NCBI GenBank assembly: GCA_033764725.1
Contig: JANRIR010000014.1
Span: forward strand, 1 to 64,000
Source: RI-43 sp033764725
GTDB taxonomy: Bacteria; Pseudomonadota; Alphaproteobacteria; Caulobacterales; Aquidulcibacteraceae
Direction of reading: 5' to 3'
Length of the DNA: 64,000 nucleotides
Shown here in pieces: positions 43,183 through 52,152 of this stretch (within the stretch, counting starts at the first letter, position 1; each line of letters starts with the position of its first letter). Made by a program: the position numbers and the translations under genes. The notes under the pieces are model-generated. The model ran no database searches, was not told the origin of the DNA, and was given only the letters and a program-made list of their open reading frames with translations.

Positions 43183-43980
43183 TCAGGGCGCGGCGTCGAA
43201 TTCCACGCTGCGCGCTGATGCGGCGTCGAAGTATGGCGCCCAAAACACAGCGCGCGCACGCGCCTGTCGCGCCGCCTGGTCGTCGCGATCGAGCGTCACG
43301 ACGCGCACGTCGACATTTTCCAAGTCCGGCGGCCCGGCGGCGCCGTCGCGGCTGGCGGCGAACGCGGCGAAATCGACGCCATCGGCGTAGAGCGAAAATC
43401 CCTGTGGATTAAATTCCAGCAAATCGCTGACGAGCACGATGCGCCGCGCTTGAATGTCGGCGGTGAAGGTCACGTCGGCGGCGATCGCGCGCAACCCGGC
43501 GGTGATCGGCGACGCCTGCGCGGCGGAGGACGCGCCGGCGCGTCGCAGCGCCCGCGTCATCGCCGCGCCGAACGCCGCATCCCAATGCGCCTGCATTTTC
43601 TGCGGATTCTCGAACAGCGGATTGGCGTCTTCGCCCGCGCGCGGCGTGCACAGCGAAAACAGGATCTCCGGGTCGCTCGGCCGCGCCGGTCTGAGGCGCG
43701 CGATGGTCAAGCGCCCATAAGGCGCAAGGCGCGCGCGCTCCTGCTCGACGACCGCGCGCAGCCGCCGGCGATGGCGCGGCTCGAGCGCGTCGGTGGCGTC
43801 GACGAGCACGATCGTGTGCTGCGCCACGCCGCGATCGGTGCGGCACAAGGTGTCGGGATCGGTCGGCGGCGGACGCAGCAGAAATCCCGCGGCGGCCATC
43901 GCCGCCAGCGCGGCGAAGGCGACCGCGATCAGCGCCGCCCCGAGCGCATCCTGGCGCCGTCGCGCGCGCCGCCGGGTCAC
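43183..43980 (-). CDS. membrane-anchored protein with VWA-like domain, 265 aa
   Basis: Starts GTG 43980, overlapping the stop of the upstream gene. An arginine-rich N-terminus is followed by one membrane segment (about 14-34) and a periplasmic part. HTIVLVDATDAL near residue 55, a later acidic/serine stretch and RRIVLVSDLLEFNPQG near 183 give a von Willebrand factor A-like alternation of hydrophobic strands, though the MIDAS DxSxS motif is not perfect. I do not recognise a named family. It appears to work with the upstream membrane coiled-coil protein. Confidence 0.62.
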   Translation of the reverse strand: MTRRRARRRQDALGAALIAVAFAALAAMAAAGFLLRPPPTDPDTLCRTDRGVAQHTIVLVDATDALEPRHRRRLRAVVEQERARLAPYGRLTIARLRPARPSDPEILFSLCTPRAGEDANPLFENPQKMQAHWDAAFGAAMTRALRRAGASSAAQASPITAGLRAIAADVTFTADIQARRIVLVSDLLEFNPQGFSLYADGVDFAAFAASRDGAAGPPDLENVDVRVVTLDRDDQAARQARARAVFWAPYFDAASARSVEFDAAP

Positions 43981-45290
43981 GCGCCCGCGAGCCGCGCGGC
44001 GATGGCCTCGACATCGGCCGCCAAAGCCTCGAGCTGGGCGACCGCTTGCGCCTGCGCGGCCGCATCGCGCTGCTGCGCGGCCTCCAGCGCGGCGGCGACG
44101 GCGTCGAGCGGATCGCCGTCCGGCGGCGGAACCGGCAGCGGGCGATCGAAGCCCGGCGGCGCGGGCGTCGATCGCGCCGCCCGGTTCGCTGCGCGATAGG
44201 CCTGCACGGCGCTCGCGGCGTGTCGGTCGGCCTGTCGGGCCTCGGCGTCGACGGCGGCGACTGCGTCGGCGGCGGCGTCGTAGATTGCAGCGCGCTCGCG
44301 CGCGGCGGCGCGCAGCGCGTCAAGCGTCGCGTTCAGCGCCGCACGGGCTGGCGCCACCGCCTCTTCGAGCGCCTCACGCGCGTCCTCGCGCACGGCGGCG
44401 ACCGCCTCGTCCGCGTCGCGCGCGGCGCGGTCCATCTTGCCATAATCGGGGTAGGGGTCGTCGAAGCCGGAATAGCCCTTGAGCGCGGCGAACACCCAGA
44501 CGCCGCCGCCCAGCATCAGCAGGATGACCGATTGCGGCTCGGTCAGCCCCAGGAGATCGAAGCGGCCAGGCGCGTACAAATCCTGATCGGCGCCGAGCGC
44601 GGCCTGGCGCCATTGCGCGGCGAACCAGTTGAGCGCGAGGCCGAGGGCGAAGCTGATCGCGAGCGCCGCGCCGCCGGCGAGGCGCGCGGCGAGGCCGACA
44701 TGCTGCAGATAGCGCAGGCCAAGAAAGCCGCCGAGAAAACCCAACGTCACATTCGCGCCCGATAAGCCCACCGCGATCGCGGCGCCGCCGAGCAGACCCT
44801 GTTCGGCTTCCTCGGCGAACAGTGTGGCGCTGAACGCCGCCTCGAACAGCGCCGCCAGCGCCAATTGCGCGCTCTGCAGCAGCGTCGATGCGGGATAGAC
44901 CGCGCCGCGCCGCAGGCCGTGCGCGCGCCGGAAACCGTCGAGATCGGCCCTGGCGCGCGCCGCCCGCTCGCGCGCCGGCGCAGCCTCGGGCGCAAAGCGC
45001 GCCTCGATCTGGCGCAGCGTGAGTTTCGCTTCGGCGGCGACGCCGGCGAGGTCGGGCGCGTGGGTTTCGGCGCGCAAGGCGCGCAGCGCTTCGGTCGCCG
45101 CTGCCGCGCGGCGCGCCGCGAAGCCGTCATGCTGCGCGGCGAGGGCGGCGGCGATGTCGCGTTCGAACGCGCTCGTCGCATCCGCATGCGGCGGCGGTTC
45201 GTTGCGCGCGCCGTCCTCTGCGCCGCGGCGCTCGGCGGCGGACGCGCTCGGCGCCGTGCGCTCGGGGCCGCTTCGCCCTGCCGCCGCCAT
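43977..45290 (-). CDS. four-helix membrane protein with flanking coiled coils, 437 aa
   Basis: An alanine- and arginine-rich protein: an N-terminal helical region (about 35-130), four hydrophobic segments (about 135-275, including GGFLGLRYLQHVGLAARLAG), then a loop with SGFDDPYPDYGKMDRA and a long alanine-rich coiled coil (about 285-435). Start ATG 45290 has a GGGGGTGGG-like site; a GTG at 45296 is in frame. The stop overlaps the VWA-like gene (GTGA). The low-complexity helices make homology claims unsafe; no family recognised. It diverges from the inositol-phosphatase gene. Confidence 0.6.
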   Translation of the reverse strand: MAAAGRSGPERTAPSASAAERRGAEDGARNEPPPHADATSAFERDIAAALAAQHDGFAARRAAAATEALRALRAETHAPDLAGVAAEAKLTLRQIEARFAPEAAPARERAARARADLDGFRRAHGLRRGAVYPASTLLQSAQLALAALFEAAFSATLFAEEAEQGLLGGAAIAVGLSGANVTLGFLGGFLGLRYLQHVGLAARLAGGAALAISFALGLALNWFAAQWRQAALGADQDLYAPGRFDLLGLTEPQSVILLMLGGGVWVFAALKGYSGFDDPYPDYGKMDRAARDADEAVAAVREDAREALEEAVAPARAALNATLDALRAAARERAAIYDAAADAVAAVDAEARQADRHAASAVQAYRAANRAARSTPAPPGFDRPLPVPPPDGDPLDAVAAALEAAQQRDAAAQAQAVAQLEALAADVEAIAARLAGA

Positions 45291-45366
45291 GCCCACCCCC
45301 GCCGCTGACCGTCGCGCCTTACTCCGTCAAGTGGCCAAGCGAATTGCAAGCCCCTATGACGAGGCG

Positions 45367-46131
45367 ATGGCCGACATCGATCTCGATCACGCGCTGACGC
45401 TGGCGCGCGCCGCCGCCGCGGACGCGGGCCAAGCTCTGCGTGAACACCGCGCAGCGTGGGGGCGCGTCGACGCTGAAATCGGCCGCGAAGTGAAGATCGA
45501 CGCCGACAAGCGCGCCGAGGCGCTGATCGTGGCCGCGCTCCGGCGCGGGGCGGCGTTGCCGATCCTGTCGGAGGAGGCGGGCTGGGTGGACGGCGCCGAA
45601 GCCGAGGCGTTTTGGGCCGTCGATCCGCTCGACGGCAGCGTCAATTACGCGCTCGGCTATCCGCATTGCGCGGTGTCGATCGCGCTGGTCGTGCGCGGCG
45701 CGCCGATCGTCGGCGTCGTCGATTGCTTTGCGCTCGGCGAGCGGTTCGAGGGCGTGGTTGGGCGCGGCGCGACCTTGAACGGCGCCCCGATCGTGGTCTC
45801 GACCACGCACGCGGCCGCGCGCGGCGTGCTGCAGACCGGCATCCCCGCCCGCATGGCGACCGACGCTGCGGCGCAGGCTCTGTTGATGCGCCGGCTGATG
45901 GCGTGGCGCAAAGTGCGGATGCTCGGCTCGGCGGCGTCGGCGCTGGCCTGCGTCGCCGCCGGGCGCGCCGACGCCTATGCCGAAAGCGGCGCGATGCTGT
46001 GGGATGTGGCCGGCGGGCTGGCGCTGGTGGCGGCCGCAGGCGGTCGCGTGGCCTTGGGGCCGGGGCCGCTCGACGCCCCGTTGAGCGTGGTCGCCACGAA
46101 CGGCCGCCCCGGGATCGACGCTGAATTTTAG
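45367..46131 (+). CDS. inositol monophosphatase family protein
   Basis: A 254-aa lithium-sensitive phosphatase family member. Metal and substrate motifs are ILSEEAG (glutamate ligand), WAVDPLDGSVNYALGYP and the C-terminal WDVAGGLALVAAAGG. Family members dephosphorylate inositol phosphates, 3'-phosphoadenosine phosphates (CysQ) or sugar phosphates; which one cannot be told. Start ATG 45367 is at MADIDLDHAL; the open frame to its left is antisense to the membrane coiled-coil gene. Expected length for the family is about 260 aa. Confidence 0.86.
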   Translation: MADIDLDHALTLARAAAADAGQALREHRAAWGRVDAEIGREVKIDADKRAEALIVAALRRGAALPILSEEAGWVDGAEAEAFWAVDPLDGSVNYALGYPHCAVSIALVVRGAPIVGVVDCFALGERFEGVVGRGATLNGAPIVVSTTHAAARGVLQTGIPARMATDAAAQALLMRRLMAWRKVRMLGSAASALACVAAGRADAYAESGAMLWDVAGGLALVAAAGGRVALGPGPLDAPLSVVATNGRPGIDAEF

Positions 46132-46255
46132 TCCAGCCTCGGCGTCGAATCGCGGCAGGATTGCATCATGTTGGACTTCGTGCAGCCGCAGCGTGGACTT
46201 GCCGGACCGTCATGGTTACAACGTTCAGCGGTGGGATTTGCAGCGCAGGTGAAGC

Positions 46256-47680
46256 ATGGATGGTCCTCTGGCCTCGCCCAGCGCCATGTCTGACGCCCGC
46301 ACCTACGCCATTGGCGACCAGCGCGCCGTCGCATTTCTTTCACAAAGCGTCCGCCTCGATGGCGCCTTCCTGTGCGACGCCGTCGCCGCGACGAGCATGC
46401 CAGGCCTCAAGGTGCTGGGCGGCGTAGCCGATGTCGGCGGCGCGCTCGATGTGCTGCCTGCGGCCCGCGGCGCGCGTCTCGTTCTGGTCGGCGATGGGCT
46501 CGCGCATGCGCGCGCGATCATCCCCATCGTCGGCGCGATCGGCGGACGCGCGCTGAAGGCCGACGCCGCCGGCGCGCTGTCGCCGCTGCTCATTGAAGAC
46601 GCCTATGGCCAGTCGCGCTGGATGCTCGATGGCGCGCTCACGCAGCCGGTTTGCGCCGGTCGCGTCGTCATGATCACGGGCGCGGGCGGCAGCATCGGCG
46701 CCGAGCTGTGCGCGCAAGTCGCCGCGCTGGGCCCCGCCCGTCTCGTGCTGATGGACAATTCCGAATTCAATCTGTTCGAGATAGACCGGCGGATGGCCGC
46801 CCTTGCGCCGGCGATCCCGCGCACGCACGCGCTGTGCGACATCCGCGACCGCGCGGCGACGCAGCGCTGGGTCGAGCGTACGCGCCCCGACATCATCTTC
46901 CACACCGCCGCCTACAAGCACGTTCCGCTGCTGGAGGATCATCCCAGCGAGGCGGCGCTGACGAATGTCGGCGGCGCAAAATCGGTGTTCGACGCCGCGT
47001 CGCGAACCGGCGCGCACATCGTGTTCGTCTCAACCGACAAGGCGGTGAATCCCTCCAGCGTCATGGGCGCGACCAAGCGGCTCGGCGAGCTCTACGCCCA
47101 GGCGCTCGATCGCGCCGCCGGCGCGGCGGGCCCGCGGCGCATCGTCGTGCGTCTCGGCAACGTGCTGGGATCGGCCGGGTCCGTGACGCCGATCTTCGAA
47201 CGCCAGATCGCCGAGGGCGGGCCGGTCACGGTCACCCACCCCGATATCGAGCGCTATTTCATCACGGTCGGGCAGGCGGCGGCGTTCATTCTGCATGCCG
47301 CCGCGGTCGCGCTAGACGCGCCGGAGGAGCGCGGCGTCGCCTATCTCTTGGACATGGGCGCGCCGGTGCGCGTGGCCGATCTCGCCGCCGACATGATCCA
47401 TCTCGCCGGCAAACGCCCGCACAGCGATATTCCTATGACCTTCATCGGTCTTCGGCCCGGCGAAAAGCTCAATGAGCGGCTGCTGAGCGACGACGAACGC
47501 ATCATCGCCATGCACACCCACGGCGTCGAGGCGGCGCTGTCGCCGGGCGTCGCGCTGGACTCCATCGAGGACGCGATCGCGCACATTCTCTCCCGGGCGC
47601 GCCTCGGCGCAGACGACGCCGTGAAGTTGGCGCTGCTGCGGGCGGCCCAGCCGACGCCGGACGCCATTGCCGCCGGCTAA
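46256..47680 (+). CDS. CapD/FlaA1-like NDP-sugar 4,6-dehydratase-type protein
   Basis: A 474-aa protein with a short N-terminal domain (residues 1-135) lacking the membrane helices of full-length PglF/CapD, then an extended SDR domain: MITGAGGSIGAELC, TAAYKHVPLLEDHP, and STDKAVNPSSVMGATKR, where methionine replaces the tyrosine of YxxxK as is usual in this family. It probably converts UDP-HexNAc to a 4-keto-6-deoxy sugar for surface polysaccharide. Start ATG 46256 has AGGTGAAG before it; MSDARTYAIG ten residues in is an alternative. Confidence 0.87.
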   Translation: MDGPLASPSAMSDARTYAIGDQRAVAFLSQSVRLDGAFLCDAVAATSMPGLKVLGGVADVGGALDVLPAARGARLVLVGDGLAHARAIIPIVGAIGGRALKADAAGALSPLLIEDAYGQSRWMLDGALTQPVCAGRVVMITGAGGSIGAELCAQVAALGPARLVLMDNSEFNLFEIDRRMAALAPAIPRTHALCDIRDRAATQRWVERTRPDIIFHTAAYKHVPLLEDHPSEAALTNVGGAKSVFDAASRTGAHIVFVSTDKAVNPSSVMGATKRLGELYAQALDRAAGAAGPRRIVVRLGNVLGSAGSVTPIFERQIAEGGPVTVTHPDIERYFITVGQAAAFILHAAAVALDAPEERGVAYLLDMGAPVRVADLAADMIHLAGKRPHSDIPMTFIGLRPGEKLNERLLSDDERIIAMHTHGVEAALSPGVALDSIEDAIAHILSRARLGADDAVKLALLRAAQPTPDAIAAG

Positions 47681-47707
47681 GGTCAGACCGCGCGCCTGGA
47701 GCGCCGC

Positions 47708-48310
47708 GTGACCGGCCTGTTTCCCACTTTGCCGGTGTTTCTCGATCTCGCCGGCCGCGCCGTCATCGTCATCGGCGCGCACGCCGCTCTGGACGATCTC
47801 GCCGAGCGCTGCGCGGCGTGCGGCGCGGGCGTGAGGCGCTTCGCCGCGCGTTCGGCGAACGGCGGTCGTCGAACATGGCGCGCCGCCGATCTGCGCGGCG
47901 CCGCACTGGTGGCGATGGCGCCGGACGCGCCGCGGGCCACGCGCGCGCGGCTCGCGGCGCGCGCAGCCGGCGCCATGTTCGTCAAGATCGACGCGCCGGC
48001 GCACAGCGATATTGCGCTCGGCGCGGCGGGCGCGCGCGGCATGGTGTCAATCGGCGTCGACGCGTCAGGCGCGCCCGGCGCCGTCGCGCGCGCCGTGGAA
48101 CGCGCGGTCACGCGGCGTCTGCCGCCGCAGATCGAACCGTTCGCAGCCGCCGCGGCGGCGTGCGCCGATCTTGTGCGCGACACTTTGACCGACGCTGTGC
48201 GCACGGATGCGTTCTGGCGCGCCCTCGCCGAGGAGGCCTGGTCGCATGACGGCGACGACGCCCCCGATTGGCGTGCGATCATCCGTGCGCGGCTGTCGAC
48301 CATGTCATGA
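47708..48310 (+). CDS. degenerate precorrin-2 dehydrogenase/sirohydrochlorin ferrochelatase-like protein, 200 aa
   Basis: The layout matches the N-terminal half of CysG (SirC): TLPVFLDLAGRAVIVIGA, an NAD-domain of about 110 residues, then LPPQIEPFAAAAAACADLVRDTL at the start of the second part. The glycine-rich loop that normally reads GGG after VIG is replaced by AHA (residues 24-26), and the helix after it is odd, so siroheme synthesis is doubtful. Starts at GTG 47708 with GGAG upstream, 28 bases after the CapD-like gene. It may be a cryptic or repurposed homologue. Confidence 0.6.
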   Translation: MTGLFPTLPVFLDLAGRAVIVIGAHAALDDLAERCAACGAGVRRFAARSANGGRRTWRAADLRGAALVAMAPDAPRATRARLAARAAGAMFVKIDAPAHSDIALGAAGARGMVSIGVDASGAPGAVARAVERAVTRRLPPQIEPFAAAAAACADLVRDTLTDAVRTDAFWRALAEEAWSHDGDDAPDWRAIIRARLSTMS

Positions 48311-48423
48311 GCGCCGGCGCCTGAACCTTGTTCAATCGCTTGCAAACAGCCGCATTTCTGTTGCTCCAAGGCCACAATTGAAGCGCGTGCGCTGCAGGGC
48401 CTCGACCACACGCTTGAGTAAGC

Positions 48424-48438
48424 TTAAGTGACCCTTAG
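48424..48438 (+). promoter_or_regulatory. CtrA-box-like site (TTAA-N7-TTAG)
   Basis: TTAA at 48424-48427, seven bases, then TTAG at 48435-48438, differs by one base from the TTAA-N7-TTAA consensus bound by the cell-cycle regulator CtrA in Caulobacter-like alphaproteobacteria. A second TTAA-rich stretch (TTAACGGTTAA) follows at about 48473-48483. Both lie 75 to 135 bases upstream of the TonB-dependent receptor gene. By-eye match only. Confidence 0.3.
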
Positions 48439-48559
48439 GCGCTGGGGGCGGGGCCGCAAAAGTGAAGCGCAATTAACGGTTAAATCACGTCCGCACGCGA
48501 TTAAGCGATGATGAACACACGTCGTCGCGCGCGCGCGCGGACGCAGAGAGGGAAGAGAC

Positions 48560-51193
48560 ATGACCGCCATTCGACGGAATTTCTGGCTGTACGCCGCATC
48601 GGCGACCGCCGCGATCTTGGCCAACGGCGAAGCGCTGGCGCAGGAGCAGTCGGAAGAAATCGTCGTCACCGCCACCCGCCGCGAAAGCGCGCTGCAGGAC
48701 GTGCCGATCGCGGTGACGCCCGTGACCGCCGAATTGATCCAGAACGCCGGCATCCGCGACATGCAGGATCTGGCGAACGTCGCGCCGGCGCTGCAGTTCA
48801 ACGTCTCCGAAAACGAAACCTCCGCCACCGCGCGTCTCCGCGGCGTCGGCACGCAGGGCTCGAACCCCGGTCTTGAATCGGCGGTCGGCATCTTCGTCGA
48901 CGGCGTCTATCGCGCGCGCAACGGCGTTGCGCTGACCGACCTCGGCGAAATGAGCCAGATCGAAGTGCTGCGCGGCCCGCAGGGCACGCTGTTCGGCCGC
49001 AACACCTCGGCGGGTCTGATCAGCGTCCGTACCGCCGGTCCGGACATGAACGATTTCGGCGCCGAGGTCGAAGCGACCTACGGCAATTACGAAGAGCAGC
49101 GCGTCGCCGGCTACGTCACCGGGCCGCTGATCGAGGATGTCCTTGGCCTGCGCCTGTTCGGCGCCCGCTCGACGCGCGACGGCTTCGTCAACGTCACCAA
49201 CCAGGCCGGCCAGCAGACCGATTCCAACAATCGCGATCTGTGGACTGTGCGCGGCCAGGCGGTGTGGACGCCGACCAGCGATTTCGATTTCCGCTTCATC
49301 GCCGACTACACCGAGCGCGATGAAACCTGCTGCGCCGGCGTGTACTATAATCCGCGCGTTCTGAACGGCACGCAGTCGGGCTCGCAGGGCGTCGTCGGCT
49401 TTCCGGGCAATGGCGGCGGCCCGATCGTCGGCGCCACCGCGCAGCAAGCGATCCTCGGCGCCCTCGGCGGGTACGGCACGCCGATCGCCGGCACGTTCCC
49501 GCCCGGCGCCACCACCGCGACGGCGATCGCCTCGCTGGGCCGTCGCCTCGGCGGTGGCGACATCGAAGAGCGCAACGCCTTCGCCAATCAGAGCTACGAC
49601 CAGCAGCTGGAAGATTGGGGCGTGTCGGGCGAGGCGAACTACGACCTCGGCTGGGCCTCGCTGACCTCGGTCACCGCCTATCGCGATTGGTCGTACGCGC
49701 AGGGCCAAGACTCCGACTTCTCCTCCGCGGACCTGTGGGGCCGCGCCAGCGACGGGTCGTCGGGCTTCGGCTTCGAAGTGTTCACGCAGGAAGTGCGCCT
49801 CGCCGGCGAAAACGGCCCGGTGGATTGGCTCGTGGGCCTGTTCTATGCCGACGAAAAGCTGACCCGCACGGACACGCTCGCGGCGGGAACGCAGTTCGGC
49901 CAGTATTTCGCGACGCTCGGCGCAGCCAGCGCTGCGAGCTTCAACGGCGCCAATCCGTTCGCCTTCCTGGGCACGGTGCCGGCCGGTTCGGGCGTGAACG
50001 ATCTCTACGAGCAGACCAGCGAGTCGCTCGCTGTGTTCACGCACAACATCATCTCGCTCGACGATCGCACCCAGCTCACCATCGGCCTGCGCTACACGCA
50101 GGAATCGAAGGAGCTCGACGGCCGCTTCCAGACCGATTTCAGCTCCGCCGGCATTCTCTCCGCGCAAGCCGCCGCGCTGGAATCGCCGCTCGGCTTGCCG
50201 GCCGGCACGCTTGCGGGCTTCGCGAACTGCAACACCAATCTGCAGCCGTCAGTGGCCGGCCTGCGCACGGTCGTCGCGACGCTCCGCTCGGCCTATTGCA
50301 ATCCCATCCTGCGGACCGACCTCGACGGCGGCACGCGCAGCCAGGATCGCGACGAGAAGGAGTGGTCGGGCGTGGTCTCGGCCCGCCGCGAGTTCACCGA
50401 CAATGTGTCGGGCTATCTCTCGGTGTCGCGCGGCTATAAGGGCGGCGGCTTCAACCTCGACCGGAATTTCGGCTTCGTCGGCACGCCGGGCGCAGCCTAC
50501 AACACCGCGTTCGAGGCCGAGATCGTCGACGCCTATGAAATCGGCGCCAAGACGAACTGGTTCGACGGTGCGTTGGTGCTGAACCTCGCGGCGTATTTCA
50601 ACGAGTACCAGAACTATCAGCTCAACACGTTCAACGGCGTCAGCTTCCAGGTCACCTCGGTGCCGGAAGTGACCTCACAGGGCGTCGAGCTCGACGCGAT
50701 CTGGCGCCTTCCGATCGAAGGCATGTCGTTCCAAGGCGGCGTGGCGTACACCGAGGCCGAATATGGCGACGACAGCGGCTGGGTCGCCGCCTCGGCGAAC
50801 CCGGTGACGGGCGCGCTGGTGAACTCGCGTCTGCCAGGTTCGCGTCTGACCAACGCGCCGCTGTGGACCGCGACCGGATCGCTCACCTATGAGCGTCCGA
50901 TCCTGAACGATGCGGCGCTGGCGCTGTTCTACATCGACAGCCGGTATGTCTCTGATCAGAACACGGGGTCGAACCTCGATCCCGCGAAGATTCAGCCGTC
51001 TTACGTGCTGGTGAATGCGCGCTTTGGCCTGTCGACCGCCGACGAGCGTTATTCGATCGAGTTCTGGGGCCGCAACCTGACCGACGAGGATTATGCGCAG
51101 ATCACCTTCGACGTGCCGCTGCAAGGCGGGTCGTACGGCGCGTTCCTTGGCGATCCGTTGACCTACGGCGTTACGCTCCGCGCGCGATACTAA
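48560..51193 (+). CDS. TonB-dependent receptor, 877 aa
   Basis: An outer-membrane active transporter. Signal peptide at 1-27 (ends ANGEALAQ), then EEIVVTATRRE as the TonB-box and start of the plug (about 30-160, with GIFVDGVYRARNG and RGPQGTLFGRNTSAG), and a 22-strand barrel ending YGVTLRARY with a terminal tyrosine. GAGGGAAGAG lies before the ATG. It resembles the iron-siderophore/unknown-substrate receptors abundant in sphingomonads and Caulobacter; the ligand cannot be named. It is followed by a strong terminator. Confidence 0.95.
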   Translation: MTAIRRNFWLYAASATAAILANGEALAQEQSEEIVVTATRRESALQDVPIAVTPVTAELIQNAGIRDMQDLANVAPALQFNVSENETSATARLRGVGTQGSNPGLESAVGIFVDGVYRARNGVALTDLGEMSQIEVLRGPQGTLFGRNTSAGLISVRTAGPDMNDFGAEVEATYGNYEEQRVAGYVTGPLIEDVLGLRLFGARSTRDGFVNVTNQAGQQTDSNNRDLWTVRGQAVWTPTSDFDFRFIADYTERDETCCAGVYYNPRVLNGTQSGSQGVVGFPGNGGGPIVGATAQQAILGALGGYGTPIAGTFPPGATTATAIASLGRRLGGGDIEERNAFANQSYDQQLEDWGVSGEANYDLGWASLTSVTAYRDWSYAQGQDSDFSSADLWGRASDGSSGFGFEVFTQEVRLAGENGPVDWLVGLFYADEKLTRTDTLAAGTQFGQYFATLGAASAASFNGANPFAFLGTVPAGSGVNDLYEQTSESLAVFTHNIISLDDRTQLTIGLRYTQESKELDGRFQTDFSSAGILSAQAAALESPLGLPAGTLAGFANCNTNLQPSVAGLRTVVATLRSAYCNPILRTDLDGGTRSQDRDEKEWSGVVSARREFTDNVSGYLSVSRGYKGGGFNLDRNFGFVGTPGAAYNTAFEAEIVDAYEIGAKTNWFDGALVLNLAAYFNEYQNYQLNTFNGVSFQVTSVPEVTSQGVELDAIWRLPIEGMSFQGGVAYTEAEYGDDSGWVAASANPVTGALVNSRLPGSRLTNAPLWTATGSLTYERPILNDAALALFYIDSRYVSDQNTGSNLDPAKIQPSYVLVNARFGLSTADERYSIEFWGRNLTDEDYAQITFDVPLQGGSYGAFLGDPLTYGVTLRARY

Positions 51194-51226
51194 GCCATAG
51201 CGCGTCCGGGAGGGGGCAAAGAGGGG

Positions 51227-51257
51227 AACGCCCCGGCCTGAAAGGGCCGGGGCGTTT
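51227..51257 (+). terminator. Rho-independent terminator of the TonB-dependent receptor gene
   Basis: A perfect 12-bp stem, AACGCCCCGGCC (51227-51238) with GGCCGGGGCGTT (51245-51256), around the loop TGAAAG, followed by TTT and a pyrimidine. It starts about 34 bases after the stop codon and overlaps the very end of the convergent DUF3108 gene. Confidence 0.85.
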
Positions 51258-52052
51258 CTATTGTGCGGCGCCGGGCGCCGGCTCGACAGACACGGCGATG
51301 CGGCGCATGCGCTGCACATAAATGCCCGCCTCGCCCAGCGGCAGCGGCGCGCTGAAGCGCACGGGCGGGGCGAAGCCTGCCGCATCGGTGGCAAACCAGA
51401 TCTCGCCGCGCCGCGCGCGCAGCCGTCGCCCGCCGTCGCTCGGCTCAAAGCCGGACACCGGCTCATAGCGCACGCCGCACCGCAGCGCGGGCCCGGAGTA
51501 CGCCGCATCGTCCAGACGCGCCGCGCGCCCGCGCTCCAGCGTCAACACATAAAAGAAGCGCCCGTCGAAGGTCGGGTAGGCCCCTTCGCAGCGGCCGCTG
51601 CGCCCGACATCGACGCTCATCGCGACAAGGCTTGAGAGCGGATCGCGCGCGCTGCGGCGCTGGGCCTCGCTGACCGGCGGGTCGCCCCACAACCGATAGG
51701 TCGGCGCGATCGCCGCCTCGACGCCGGCCGCGGTCCAACGCAGCGTCGTGACGCGATGCTTGCGGGCGTAGCGGTGATCGAGATCGTAGCGGCTGCTGCG
51801 CACGGCGGCGGCGTCGATCGCGCCTTCAGCCAGCGCGGTCAGCTCGGTCTGGTCGAACAGCGCCAACAGGCCGCCCGACCGCACGGTGCTGACGATGCGG
51901 TAGTCGTCGTCGCCGACGTCGATGTCGAGCGTCGCGGCGCCCAGCGGCGCAACGCCGAACGCCCGTGCCCGGTACTCGATCGTGATGCGCTCGGCGAAGG
52001 CCGGCGGAGCGGCCGCCGCAACCACGCCGCACGCTAGAAGCACAGCGCGCAT
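51258..52052 (-). CDS. DUF3108 domain-containing secreted protein
   Basis: A 264-aa protein with a signal peptide (MRAVLLACGVVAAAAPPAFA) and the DUF3108 pattern: ITIEYRARAFGVAPLGAATLDIDV, a repeat of beta-strand pairs with YRIVSTVRSGG, and the C-terminal VRFSAPLPLGEAGIYVQRM. Likely periplasmic beta-barrel-like lipocalin fold; function unknown. It faces the TonB-dependent receptor across the terminator, and its gene start is separated from the metallo-beta-lactamase-fold gene by a terminator at 52101. Confidence 0.86.
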   Translation of the reverse strand: MRAVLLACGVVAAAAPPAFAERITIEYRARAFGVAPLGAATLDIDVGDDDYRIVSTVRSGGLLALFDQTELTALAEGAIDAAAVRSSRYDLDHRYARKHRVTTLRWTAAGVEAAIAPTYRLWGDPPVSEAQRRSARDPLSSLVAMSVDVGRSGRCEGAYPTFDGRFFYVLTLERGRAARLDDAAYSGPALRCGVRYEPVSGFEPSDGGRRLRARRGEIWFATDAAGFAPPVRFSAPLPLGEAGIYVQRMRRIAVSVEPAPGAAQ

Positions 52053-52100
52053 GCGCCACGCTTAGGAGAAGCGTGCGGCGAAGGCGAGGCGGCGCACAGC

Positions 52101-52128
52101 AAAACGGCCCCGCATAGGCGGGGCCGTT
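52101..52128 (-). terminator. Rho-independent terminator after the metallo-beta-lactamase-fold gene
   Basis: An 11-bp stem, AACGGCCCCGC (52103-52113) with its complement at 52118-52128 around ATAG, followed on the - strand by TTTT. It lies about 25 bases after the stop of the gene ending at 52153 and upstream of the DUF3108 gene, so it ends transcription of the former. Confidence 0.85.
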
Positions 52129-52152
52129 GCATGGGCTGGTCCGGCGCGCGGT

